The notes under the pieces: generated by a model
Seen by the model: the letters and a program-made list of their open reading frames with translations, nothing else
The model's database searches: none
Told to the model about the DNA's origin: nothing
In this document: positions 45,668 through 54,888 of the stretch, piece after piece
Layout: each line of letters opens with the position of its first letter
Position numbering within the stretch: position 1 is the stretch's first letter
Translations under genes and position numbers: made by a program
Origin: UBA11612 sp963662375
GTDB lineage: Bacteria > Pseudomonadota > Alphaproteobacteria > Rhodospirillales > Rhodospirillaceae
Reading direction: 5' to 3'
Assembly: GCA_963662375.2 (NCBI GenBank)
Contig: CAXXRP010000015.1
Coordinates: 434,001-498,000 of the forward strand
Length of the DNA stretch: 64,000 nucleotides

Positions 45668-45728
45668 AGCGGGTTACGCTGCGTAAATACGGTGCGCTGG
45701 TTTTATGCAAAGGACGTAGCGCCGGAAG

Positions 45729-48485
45729 CTATTGATGCGCCAGAAACCCACGCAGTTGGGCCGCAGCATCTTCCAGGCCTAACCGTAAGAACGGCGTGCT
45801 TTTTGGGAATGCGCCCTTGAGCCGCGAAGGCATCGCGGAGTCTAAGAGCACGAACACACCGCGGTCAGTTTGGCGCCGGATCAAACGGCCGAATGCCTGC
45901 TTGAGCCGCAAGCGCGTGATGGCGTCGTCGTAGGTGCGTTTTCCGAAAGCAGCACGGCGAGCTTTATGAAGAATATCCGGACGCGCCCAGGGCACGCGGT
46001 CGAAAACCACCATACGCAGCGAACGGCTCGGGACGTCCACACCCTCCCGCACGGCATCTGTGCCTAGCAGGCAGGCGTCTTCCTCAGCGCGAAAAATGTC
46101 GACCAGGGTGGATATGTCCATGGCATCGACATGTTGGGCATAGAGCGGAAGCCCGGCTTCTTCCAGCGCGGCGGCGATTTGACGGTGAACTTCGCGCAGA
46201 CGGGTGATTGCCGTGAATAGACCTAAAGCTCCGCCACCTGCGGCGAGAAACAGTTCACGGTATGCTGCTGCAACCTGAGTCATATCGTCTTTGCGTACAT
46301 CGGTGATCACGATCACGCGCGTGCAGTTTGCGTAGTCGAAGGGAGATGCGAGCGAGGCGCGTGCCACGGGCGGCGCGAGATGACTAGCGCCGACTCGTTG
46401 ATCGGCGTTAGCCCAGTCGGCGGCCTGGTCTGCATCGCCATTCAGCAGCGTCGCCGAGGTAATTGCGAGGCCGTGAGTATGGTCCGCGAGCGCGCGCGCA
46501 AACGGTAGGGTCGGATCGATCCAATGGCGGTGCAGACCTACGTCAAGATCGTAACCGTCGGTTCGTTCGACGGCGAACCAGTCGACGAACTCAGCCGGTG
46601 TCGACTCTCGCAGAGCGGCCAACATTGATCGCCACACCGTCACGGGTAAGAGTCCGCGCCGTTCCACCGTTCGGACCAGCGCCTCGATGCGAGCCCGGGT
46701 ATTGGTGTCCAGTTCCGATGCCTCGGTGTCGAGCAGGCGGGCAAATCCCGACATGAGTCCGCGGAGCGGACCCTCCAATTGAGCGAGCGCGCCTTCCAAT
46801 TGTATGGCGCTCGGCAGCAGTCCGTCGATGTGCGGCTTGATGTCGGTTTCCAGGGAGTACGGCAGACCGGTGTCCGTGCGCGCCATTACTTGTCTGCGTA
46901 CAAGGGCGAGGAACGATTCTGCAGCTCCGCGCGGCCCACCGTCTTTTAGGCGATTGCGCCAGCCTGGTGCGGGCAACGCGCGCGCTGCAGCCAATGCCTC
47001 ATCCAATGTTGCAGATAGTGCGCCGGTTGTGTTGTCACTCTCGGCGATGAGGTCTTCGGCGCGGCGTTTGAGCCCACGGGCGCGGTTGCGTCCGCCCGTC
47101 CCTTCGGCGCCGAGCAGCCAGCGCCGGAGGTCGGCGGTCTCCAGGCCGCTGAGGTGAGCCGAGAACGCTGAGTCGGCCGCCGCGAATATGTGATGGCCTT
47201 CGTCGAACACATATCGGGTAGGTCGCGCCGCGTCGTCGAGGCCGCCCAACGCGGCTTGGGCCATGACCAAAGCGTGGTTGGCGATAACAATCTCGGCGTG
47301 GCGGGCTCGGCGCACCGTGCGTTCAATGAAACACTTCTGGTAGTGGGAGCACGCCGAGTAGATACATTCACCACGTCTGTCGGCTAAACTAAGTGTGCGT
47401 TCGCGGCCCAATATTTCCGGCAACCAACCAGGTAAATCGCCGCCGATCATATCGCCGTTACGTGTCGTCCCTGCCCAGCGCGCTAGAAGCCCAAGGGCGA
47501 CAGAGTCGTGGGGTTGGGTTTGCAGATGGTTGAGGGCTTCTTCGTAGTTCAGCAGGCAAAGGTAGTTCTCGCGGCCCTTGCGGATCACCACCTTGCGCCG
47601 TTTGTTGTCCGGATCGGGGTAAAGGCGGTCCAGCTCTTGATCCAACTGGCGCTGCAGATTGCGTGTGAATGTAGCGAGCCACACGGCACCGCCGTTGCGC
47701 TGTGCCCATAAGCTGGCCGGGGCCACGTATCCGAGCGTTTTGCCGATGCCGGTTCCCGCTTCAACAATAGCCAGCAGAGGCTGGTCGGGTTCCTGGCGCG
47801 GCTGGAACGCGGCGGTGATGTTGCGGGCGTAGGTGCGCTGAGTCATGCGCGTCTCGGCGTCACCGCCGAGAAGTTCAGCCAGGCGCGCTTCGCTTTCTTC
47901 AGGTGTGATAGGCTCGCTACCCGGCGGCGGTGGCGGCGGACGCTCCTCCCATTCAGGCAGGTTCATCCATACACGCAAGCCGGCAGCTGGACCGTAACCG
48001 TTGCCCACATTGGGATCGCCGCCCAATGCGGCAAGCACACTAGGACCCCAGGCCCAGCCGCCGCGGCTCATGGCTCCGGCGACGCCCGCCAGCATTTTCG
48101 CCTCGAGGTCAGGGATACAGGTGAGCTCGGTCAGAAGGGCTTTCACAACAGTGATGAGGGTGAGGGGCTGGTCCTCGAGGGTGGCCGGGCGAGGAAGGTT
48201 AAAAGTAGTTACGAGACCCGCCACCGTGGGCAGACAGAAGGTCGCCGGGCGGACAAAGGCGAAGAGTTCCAGCACATCGGCCGCCGCGAATCGCTCCACT
48301 TGCAAATGCGTCGCTATGGCCGGCGCATGGCACAGGATGGGGCGGGCGGACGCTAGGTGCTGGCCCGCGGCGGCGGACGGTTTGATGGTGATTTCGCCGG
48401 CCGGGCTAAGAACGGCGGCTGAGGTCCAATCGGCCGCCACAACCGGGACTTCGGGAATTAATACGCGGCGTGGCGGCGAGGGCAT
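45729..48485 (-). CDS. DinG-like ATP-dependent DNA helicase (XPD-type)
   Basis: 918 residues from ATG 48485 (MPSPPRRVLIPEVPVV); the open frame reaches 48761 but the extra residues overlap the lysK start. Residues 1-250 hold an unusual N-terminal domain, perhaps nuclease- or exonuclease-like in origin, without clear catalytic residues. Walker A is VEAGTGIGKTLGYVAP, the DEAH-type box is FDEGHHIFAAADSAFS, and a cysteine set CIYSACSHYQKC fits the [4Fe-4S] cluster of DinG/XPD helicases. Motif VI is FGRLIRRQTDRGVFVLLD. It unwinds 5'-3' DNA or R-loops in the cytosol during repair. It diverges from lysK with 176 bp between the starts. Confidence 0.85.
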   Translation of the reverse strand: MPSPPRRVLIPEVPVVAADWTSAAVLSPAGEITIKPSAAAGQHLASARPILCHAPAIATHLQVERFAAADVLELFAFVRPATFCLPTVAGLVTTFNLPRPATLEDQPLTLITVVKALLTELTCIPDLEAKMLAGVAGAMSRGGWAWGPSVLAALGGDPNVGNGYGPAAGLRVWMNLPEWEERPPPPPPGSEPITPEESEARLAELLGGDAETRMTQRTYARNITAAFQPRQEPDQPLLAIVEAGTGIGKTLGYVAPASLWAQRNGGAVWLATFTRNLQRQLDQELDRLYPDPDNKRRKVVIRKGRENYLCLLNYEEALNHLQTQPHDSVALGLLARWAGTTRNGDMIGGDLPGWLPEILGRERTLSLADRRGECIYSACSHYQKCFIERTVRRARHAEIVIANHALVMAQAALGGLDDAARPTRYVFDEGHHIFAAADSAFSAHLSGLETADLRRWLLGAEGTGGRNRARGLKRRAEDLIAESDNTTGALSATLDEALAAARALPAPGWRNRLKDGGPRGAAESFLALVRRQVMARTDTGLPYSLETDIKPHIDGLLPSAIQLEGALAQLEGPLRGLMSGFARLLDTEASELDTNTRARIEALVRTVERRGLLPVTVWRSMLAALRESTPAEFVDWFAVERTDGYDLDVGLHRHWIDPTLPFARALADHTHGLAITSATLLNGDADQAADWANADQRVGASHLAPPVARASLASPFDYANCTRVIVITDVRKDDMTQVAAAYRELFLAAGGGALGLFTAITRLREVHRQIAAALEEAGLPLYAQHVDAMDISTLVDIFRAEEDACLLGTDAVREGVDVPSRSLRMVVFDRVPWARPDILHKARRAAFGKRTYDDAITRLRLKQAFGRLIRRQTDRGVFVLLDSAMPSRLKGAFPKSTPFLRLGLEDAAAQLRGFLAHQ

Positions 48486-48661
48486 AAGATGCGGGCCGGG
48501 GAAAATTTCGGGACTAGACCTGTAACCCTGGATGGCCCCTGGTGCAATTGGCGCAACGAACCCCGCGTCTTTGCCATGGTCTTGGTTGATTTCCTGGAAT
48601 TGATTTCCCCGGGCGCTACCAATAGGGTCCCGCGTTCCCTCAAACCACCGTATGATCGCAT

Positions 48662-50257
48662 ATGACCGATATCGTCGCTCACGCTCGCCACTGTAACGCC
48701 TGGCCCTTTGTCGAAGCCCGCGCCTTGTGGGATGATCACCTGAAGGAGACGCCGCCCGCACGGGGCTACGTGCTTTTTCAGACGGGCTATGGACCGTCGG
48801 GTCTGCCGCATATCGGCACTTTCGGCGAAGTGGTGCGCACGACTATGGTTCGCCGCGCCTTCGAGGCCCTGGTTCCGGGCGTGAAGACACGGCTGTTCAC
48901 TTTTTCCGATGATATGGACGGCTTGCGCAAGGTGCCCGACAATGTGCCGAACCTGGATATGGTGCGCGAACATCTGGGCAAGCCGCTGACGCGCGTTCCC
49001 GATCCATTTGGGACTCATGAGAGCTTCGGGCACCACAACAATGCGCGCTTGCGCACGTTTCTGGACTCTTTCGGCTTCGAGTACGAGTTCAAAAGCTCGA
49101 CCGACTGTTACGCGTCCGGCGAGTTTGATACTGCCTTGCTGCGCGTGCTCGAAAAATACGATGAAGTGATTGACGTTATTCTCCCCACGTTGGGGCCGGA
49201 ACGCCGCGCCACCTATTCACCGTTCCTGCCGATTTGCCCTAAGACCGGTGTTGTGCTGCAGGTGCCGATTGTCGATCGCGACGTGAAGGCTGGCCGCATT
49301 GTCTACAAAGACGAGGACGGTAAGGACGTGAAGGTGCCGGTCACAGGCGGGCACTGTAAGCTTCAGTGGAAATGCGATTGGGCCATGCGCTGGTATGCGC
49401 TGGGTGTCGACTATGAAATGTCGGGCAAGGACCTGATCGATTCCCTCAAGTTATCAAGCCGCATCTGCCGCATTCTCGGTGGTACGCCGCCGACCACTCT
49501 TATCTATGAATTGTTTTTGGATGATAGCGGCCAGAAGATTTCCAAATCCAAAGGCAATGGACTAACGGCGGATGAATGGCTGAAGTACGCCCCGGCCGAG
49601 AGTCTTTCGCTGTTCATGTATCAAAAGCCGAAGACGGCGAAACGGCTATATTTTGACGTTATTCCCAAAACGGCGGACGAATATCTGGATCATCTCCAGA
49701 GATTTCAGGGCGAGACGATTGAAGCCAAGATCAATAATCCGGTCTGGCATATTCACGGCGGCCATCCGCCGCAAGATACGCTGCGCGTGAACTTCGGCAT
49801 GCTGCTGAACCTCGCAGGCGTGTGTCACGCGGAAGAGCCGGGCGTGCTGTGGCATTACATCTCGCGCTTCGTGCCCGGCGCGACGCCGAAAAGTGCGCCA
49901 CTGGTCGACAGCTTGGTGAAACATGCAGTGGCCTACTATCAGGATTTCGTCAAACCGGCCAAAGTCTACCGCAAAGCGGAGCCGAAAGAGCTGTGCGCAT
50001 TCACCGACCTGCGCGACAAGTTGAAAGGCTTTGAGGGCGAGCTGACCCCCCAGAGTCTACAAACTGTCGTCTATGAAGTAGGCAAGGCCCACGATGCGAC
50101 GTTCAAATCTCTGCGCGACTGGTTCAAGGCGCTGTATCAAGTGCTGCTGGGCCAGGACCAAGGTCCGCGCATGGGTTCGTTCATCGCGTTATACGGCGTA
50201 CCCGAGAGCATTGCATTGCTTGACCGCGCCATAGCTGGCGAGGATTTGGTGAGGTAG
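48662..50257 (+). CDS. lysK: Lysyl-tRNA synthetase, class I
   Basis: 531 residues. Class I signatures are clear: PHIGTFGE (HIGH-like, residues 50-53) and QKISKSKGNG (KMSKS-like, 292-296). It charges tRNA-Lys in the cytosol. Class I LysRS is found in archaea, spirochetes and most alphaproteobacteria and replaces the class II enzyme, so it is a taxonomic marker here. The C-terminal anticodon-binding helical domain is complete. Confidence 0.95.
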   Translation: MTDIVAHARHCNAWPFVEARALWDDHLKETPPARGYVLFQTGYGPSGLPHIGTFGEVVRTTMVRRAFEALVPGVKTRLFTFSDDMDGLRKVPDNVPNLDMVREHLGKPLTRVPDPFGTHESFGHHNNARLRTFLDSFGFEYEFKSSTDCYASGEFDTALLRVLEKYDEVIDVILPTLGPERRATYSPFLPICPKTGVVLQVPIVDRDVKAGRIVYKDEDGKDVKVPVTGGHCKLQWKCDWAMRWYALGVDYEMSGKDLIDSLKLSSRICRILGGTPPTTLIYELFLDDSGQKISKSKGNGLTADEWLKYAPAESLSLFMYQKPKTAKRLYFDVIPKTADEYLDHLQRFQGETIEAKINNPVWHIHGGHPPQDTLRVNFGMLLNLAGVCHAEEPGVLWHYISRFVPGATPKSAPLVDSLVKHAVAYYQDFVKPAKVYRKAEPKELCAFTDLRDKLKGFEGELTPQSLQTVVYEVGKAHDATFKSLRDWFKALYQVLLGQDQGPRMGSFIALYGVPESIALLDRAIAGEDLVR

Positions 50258-50305
50258 GGCGAATGGAGCGGAGCTCATGGGGACTCACGTTCTTCTTTGT
50301 GTGGG

Positions 50306-50485
50306 CTAGTGCGCCAATAGGAATTCGAGCAACTCATCGCCGTTCTCAAACGTCACATGCGCGCCGTCTTGGTAAGCGTCGGGATCCCCGCCAAACGCGT
50401 CCGGCGTGGGCGTGTTGTGGACAATCGTGCTGGTGCCGCCATAGCGAACCGCGGCTTCAATCAGCTGATTCTGAACCTCACAATA
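50306..50485 (-). pseudogene. Unidentified C-terminal coding fragment
   Basis: On the minus strand a frame begins inside the thioesterase remnant region and reads EVQNQLIEAAVRYGGTSTIV, then HNTPTPDAFGGDPDAYQDGA and TFENGDELLEFLLAH to a stop at 50306-50308. The composition and the clean amphipathic end look like a real C-terminus, but the N-terminal part is gone and no start is present. I cannot name the family. It abuts the broken end of the thioesterase fragment, suggesting a deletion fused two genes near 50485. Confidence 0.45.
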
Positions 50486-50679
50486 TTTTGTTTTTCTCTA
50501 AAAAGGCGACCTCCCACGAGGTCCATGAAGCTGCTATAGCGCGTATTAGTCATGTGCCAGTTGATGTCGAGGTCGGTGAACCAGCAGCGGTAGTGCAGAA
50601 GGGTTTCCTCGGTCACCCTGCAGCGCGATCCGATACGGGCGTAGATGTACATCCACAACAGACGAAAGATCATGGTCAT
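50461..50679 (-). pseudogene. Acyl-CoA thioesterase-like gene, 3' truncated
   Basis: ATG 50679 opens FRLLWMYIYARIGSRCRVTE then YRCWFTDLDINWHMTNTRYS and SFMDLVGGRL, the N-terminal hot-dog segment (TDLDxNxHMxNxRYxxxMD) of THEM6/YbgC-like thioesterases. After about 62 residues it runs into FREKQNIVRFRIS and stops; the rest of the domain is missing. It lies directly downstream of the acyl-CoA dehydrogenase gene (42 bp), so it may once have belonged to the same operon. Confidence 0.6.
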
Positions 50680-50720
50680 GATGCGAAAATTCGCCGAAGC
50701 CGGTCGGTGAGTAAACTAAT

Positions 50721-52517
50721 TTAAGCCGCCGCGCCGAACATCTCGTCGTCCACATCCATAATGCTGGACCCTCCGGCCAGGATGGATGAGAGCAATGCGC
50801 CGGTCTGAGGTAGCAGCTTGGTCATGTAAAACCGCGCGGTCGCAAGCTTGCCCTTATAGAAACCGGTGGGGTCGTCCTCTTGCTTGGACAGCGCCAGCTT
50901 GGTCATGCGCGCCCACATAAAGCCCACAGCGACATAGCTGGTAAGTTTGAGCAGATCGGTTGCTGCCGCGCCCGCTTCGTTAGGGTTGGACATGCCTTTC
51001 TGCGCCACCACGCCGACAGCCTGTTGCAAACGGCCGAAGGCTTTGGCCAGGGCGAGGACAGTCTCTTCCATGGCCTGATCGGATGCATTGTCCTCGATGA
51101 ACCGCTGCACCGGATGAAAGAATGCGCGCAGGTAACGCCCGTAATGGGCGCTCGTTTTGCGGCCGACAAAATCCAAGGCCTGAATGCCGTTGGTGCCTTC
51201 GTAGAGCTGCGTGATGCGGGCGTCGCGTACGAATTGCTCCATGCCGTGTTCACGGATATATCCGTGGCCGCCATAAATCTGGACGCCGAGATTAGCATTG
51301 TCGAAGCCGGTGTCGGTGCCAAAGGCTTTCACGACCGGCGTGAGCAATTGCACAAGGTCGTCGTGCTGTTGTCGTTCGGCGTCTGTCTCTGCCTTCTCGG
51401 CGTTGTCTTGGGCGATGGCGACCCACATTACCAGCGCACGCGTGCCTTCGGTGAGCGATTTGATGGTGAGCAGATTCTTGCGCACGTCGGGTTGGACCAG
51501 TATCGGATCGGCGGGTTTGTCGGGTTGTGTCGCACCTTTGAGGCTGCGTCCTTGGAGCCGTTCGCGGGCATATTGTAACGCGCCTTGGTATGCGGCTTCA
51601 GATAATCCGAGGCCCTGCACACCAACACCTAGTCTAGCTGTGTTCATCATGGCGAACATGGCGCGCATGCCTTTGTGTTTTTTGCCCACCAGCCAGCCCT
51701 GAGCGTCATCAAAATTGATGACGCAGGTGGACGAGGCTTTGATACCCATCTTGTGTTCGATGGAGCCGCAGGCGACACTGTTACGCGGGCCAACGCTGCC
51801 GTCTGCTTTGGGTAGGAATTTTGGCACGACGAACAGGCTGATGCCTTTGATGCCCGGCGGCGCGTCGGGGAGCTTCGCTAGCACCAAGTGAACGATGTTT
51901 TCCGTCAGGTCGTGCTCGCCGGCGGATATGAAAATCTTTGTGCCGGTGATTTTGACACTGCCGTCGTCCTGGGGGTCTGCCTTGGTGCGGATGAGACCAA
52001 GGTCGGTGCCACATTGGGGCTCGGTCAAGCACATGGTGCCGCTCCAGGTTCCCTCTATAAATTTGGGCAGATAAAGCTGTTTCTGTTCGTCGGTGCCATA
52101 GAGCTTCAGCACGTTATAAGCGCCGTGAGTCAGGCCGGGATACATGCCAAAGGCCATGTTGGACGAACAGATCATTTCCTCGACCAGCATGTTTATAGCT
52201 TTCGGCAGCCCTTGCCCGCCGTATTCGGGGTCGGCGGCGATGCCGGTCCAGCCGCCCGCGGTAAACTGGTTATAGGCTTCTTTGAAACCCTTGGGCGTGC
52301 GCACCACGCCATTCTCGAACGTGCAGCCTTCGATGTCACCCGGCAGGTTCAGCGGAAAGAGAACCTCTGCCGCGAGTTTGCTGGCTTCTTCAAGTACGGC
52401 GTCAACCACGTCGGCCGAGAAATCCTCGTAGCCGGGCAGGTTCTGCAGATCGTCGCCGTTAAATAACTCGTGATAGACGAATTTCATATCGCGCAAGGGG
52501 GCCGTGTAGGTGGCCAT
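50721..52517 (-). CDS. Acyl-CoA dehydrogenase (long form)
   Basis: 598 residues, the long acyl-CoA dehydrogenase class with an extra C-terminal domain. FAD/substrate motifs: CLTEPQCGTDLGLIRTKADP, IFISAGEHDLTENIVHLVLA, YGGHGYIREHGMEQFVRDAR (near the catalytic base) and QLYEGTNGIQALDFVGRKTS. It catalyses the first oxidation of fatty-acid beta-oxidation and passes electrons to ETF. It is the last gene of the thiolase-FadB-like-dehydrogenase operon, 14 bp after the FadB-like gene. Confidence 0.92.
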   Translation of the reverse strand: MATYTAPLRDMKFVYHELFNGDDLQNLPGYEDFSADVVDAVLEEASKLAAEVLFPLNLPGDIEGCTFENGVVRTPKGFKEAYNQFTAGGWTGIAADPEYGGQGLPKAINMLVEEMICSSNMAFGMYPGLTHGAYNVLKLYGTDEQKQLYLPKFIEGTWSGTMCLTEPQCGTDLGLIRTKADPQDDGSVKITGTKIFISAGEHDLTENIVHLVLAKLPDAPPGIKGISLFVVPKFLPKADGSVGPRNSVACGSIEHKMGIKASSTCVINFDDAQGWLVGKKHKGMRAMFAMMNTARLGVGVQGLGLSEAAYQGALQYARERLQGRSLKGATQPDKPADPILVQPDVRKNLLTIKSLTEGTRALVMWVAIAQDNAEKAETDAERQQHDDLVQLLTPVVKAFGTDTGFDNANLGVQIYGGHGYIREHGMEQFVRDARITQLYEGTNGIQALDFVGRKTSAHYGRYLRAFFHPVQRFIEDNASDQAMEETVLALAKAFGRLQQAVGVVAQKGMSNPNEAGAAATDLLKLTSYVAVGFMWARMTKLALSKQEDDPTGFYKGKLATARFYMTKLLPQTGALLSSILAGGSSIMDVDDEMFGAAA

Positions 52518-52531
52518 GGCGGTGCTCCTGG

Positions 52532-54874
52532 TTAATTTCTAAGGGGCTTGCCGGTGTCGAGCATGTGCTCCATGCGCGCCAGCGAGGCTTCGCTGCGCAC
52601 CATTTCCATGAACACACCGCGTTCAAGCTTCAGCAGGTTTTTTTCCGAAATGGTTTCGGTGTGGTCGGTATCCCCGCCGCTGAGTACCTTGGCGAGGCCG
52701 GCGGCGACAACCTGATCATGGGCGGTGGCTTTGCCCTGGAGCACCAACGTATCCAGCGCCAGTTTTAAGCCTGCCGCGCCACCGGGACCGGGCAGAGAAA
52801 TTTCCGCGTCTTCCGGCGGCGCGTAATTTTTTGCCAACTTCAATGCCTTTGCCTTGGCGTCGGCCAACAGTCGGTCGCGGTTCATGGTGATGCCATCGCC
52901 GGGGCGCAGGATTCCCATTTCCTTGGCCTGAACAGCCGAGCGGGACACCTGCGCGGTGCCGATCATCTCGAAGGTCTTGGCGACAGCAGGCATGGGGCCG
53001 CGCGGCATTTTCGGATTGTTCTTGAAGCGCAGCAGCATCTCTTTGCATCCGCCCCAGCCGGGGATGACGCCGACGCCGACTTCGACAAGTCCGGTGTAGG
53101 TTTCAGCGTGAGCCTGGATGGCGTCAGAATGGAGTAGAATTTCGCAGCCGCCGCCCAGGGCCATGCCGAGGGGCGCTGAGACAACCGGGAAGGGGGCTTG
53201 TTTGAGCGCGAGGTAAGTTTTCTGGCCGTCTTCCACCTGGCTTTCCAATTCGCCCCACACCGCGATGTTGGCGGCGAACAACATCAAGCCGACGTTGGCA
53301 CCGACTGAGAAGTTGGGCCCCTCATTGTGGATCACAAGGGCTTTCCATTTTTTCTCTTTGTCATTTTTGAAAAGCCTAAGCACGTCTTTGTAGGCGGCTA
53401 TGGTCATGGGATCGAGGCTGTTGGCGCGCGACGTAAATTCGAAGCACAACACGCCGTCGCCAATGTTCCAAACTTTGGCCGAGGGATTCTTGACGACCGG
53501 TTTAGAGGTCAGCTTGATCTCGGACAGTTTCAATACACCCGCGGGCCAAGCAACGTCGGTGTATATGCCGTCGGTGGTGAGGTACTGGCGTCTTCCGTTT
53601 TCAACGCGGTAGAACCCGCTTTTCTCTGACGCCAATTTCAAGATCGCCGGGATTTCAATTTTTGCGGCTTCGAGTTTCTCTGCCAGCCACGCCGCGCCCA
53701 CTTTGTCGATTATCTCGAACGGGCCATTGTTCCAGCCGTAGCCATCTTTCATGGCTTCATCAACGTCGAACACGGTGTCGGCGATTTCTGGCACCAGTCC
53801 GGCAGTGTAAACCAGCGCTTGGCTGACCATGGCCCAGGCGAACTTGCCGCCTTTGTCATCGGTCTCCAGCAGGGCCTTGAGGCCGCCTTTCTTGGCAGCG
53901 GTAAGGCTGTCGAGTTGCCCTTTAACAGAAGGAGTGTATTCCGCCGTTTTTAGATCGATACTTTCTTTGACGTGCTCGCCGCCGTCCTTCTTAAGGCGGT
54001 AGAAACCGCTCGGGCCCTTGCGCCCGATCCAGCCGTTCTTGATCATGGTTGTGATCACCGGCGGTTCATTGGCAATGCGGTGGTAGTCGTCACTTTCGGG
54101 CAGCAGCGAGAGCATGGACTTAGCCACGTGGGGAATGAGGTCGAGGCCGACCAAATCCATGAGCGCAAAAAAACCAGACTTGGGGATACCAAAAGGGCGA
54201 GAGCCCACGGCGTCGGCTTCCTCTACAGTTAACTCATACTCAAGGGCATACTTGAAACCGCATTGCAGCCAGTAACTGCCGATGCGGTTGGCGATGAAGC
54301 CGGGCGTGTCGTTGCACAGGACCATACCCTTGCCGAGGCGGACATCGCCGAACGCGCAGATGGTGTCTACCGCGTTCTTGCGGGTCTTGTCCGAGGCCAC
54401 AACTTCCAGCAAGCGCATGTACCGCGGCGGATTGAAGAAGTGGGTGATAACAAAGTCCGGGATCATCGAGGCGGGCATGCCGCCAGTCAATTCTTTGAGT
54501 GGTATAGTGGACGTGTTGGAGGAGACGATGGAGCCTTTCTTACGCGTTCCCTCGATTCTCTTGTAAAGATTCTGCTTGAGATCGAGGCGCTCGATGATGG
54601 CTTCCACGATCCAATCACAGTCGCTCAGCATGTCGAGGTTGTCTTCGATGTTACCGGTGGTGATCATCGCAGCGCCGCGCGTGGACATGAACGGCGCCGG
54701 GTCCGTCTTCAACATTTTCGTTACCGCGCCTTCTGCAATGGCGTTGCGGTTCTTGCCTTCCTTCGGAACGATATCCAACAGAACGACTGGAATACCAGCA
54801 TTGGTGATATGGGCGGCAATGCCAGCGCCCATGACGCCGGCGCCGATCACCGCCGCTTTTTTTATCTCGGCCAT
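52532..54874 (-). CDS. 3-hydroxyacyl-CoA dehydrogenase / enoyl-CoA hydratase (bifunctional)
   Basis: 780 residues from ATG 54874; the frame is open further upstream but overlaps the thiolase stop. The NAD-binding HCDH domain is N-terminal (KKAAVIGAGVMGAGIAAHIT, residues 4-23), the second HCDH part contains KGMVLCNDTPGFIANRIGSY, and the crotonase domain is C-terminal (FSVGANVGLMLFA; PLGMALGGGCEILLHSDAIQ). This order is opposite to E. coli FadB and is usual for alphaproteobacteria. It hydrates and oxidises acyl-CoA in beta-oxidation. It lies between thiolase (14 bp) and acyl-CoA dehydrogenase (14 bp). Confidence 0.93.
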   Translation of the reverse strand: MAEIKKAAVIGAGVMGAGIAAHITNAGIPVVLLDIVPKEGKNRNAIAEGAVTKMLKTDPAPFMSTRGAAMITTGNIEDNLDMLSDCDWIVEAIIERLDLKQNLYKRIEGTRKKGSIVSSNTSTIPLKELTGGMPASMIPDFVITHFFNPPRYMRLLEVVASDKTRKNAVDTICAFGDVRLGKGMVLCNDTPGFIANRIGSYWLQCGFKYALEYELTVEEADAVGSRPFGIPKSGFFALMDLVGLDLIPHVAKSMLSLLPESDDYHRIANEPPVITTMIKNGWIGRKGPSGFYRLKKDGGEHVKESIDLKTAEYTPSVKGQLDSLTAAKKGGLKALLETDDKGGKFAWAMVSQALVYTAGLVPEIADTVFDVDEAMKDGYGWNNGPFEIIDKVGAAWLAEKLEAAKIEIPAILKLASEKSGFYRVENGRRQYLTTDGIYTDVAWPAGVLKLSEIKLTSKPVVKNPSAKVWNIGDGVLCFEFTSRANSLDPMTIAAYKDVLRLFKNDKEKKWKALVIHNEGPNFSVGANVGLMLFAANIAVWGELESQVEDGQKTYLALKQAPFPVVSAPLGMALGGGCEILLHSDAIQAHAETYTGLVEVGVGVIPGWGGCKEMLLRFKNNPKMPRGPMPAVAKTFEMIGTAQVSRSAVQAKEMGILRPGDGITMNRDRLLADAKAKALKLAKNYAPPEDAEISLPGPGGAAGLKLALDTLVLQGKATAHDQVVAAGLAKVLSGGDTDHTETISEKNLLKLERGVFMEMVRSEASLARMEHMLDTGKPLRN

Positions 54875-54888
54875 AACCCGCGTCTCCC

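Noticed and set aside
48486..48761. Longer start for the DinG-like helicase
   Set aside because: The added residues overlap the lysK start region and are unlike the family N-terminus; ATG 48485 gives a sensible beginning.
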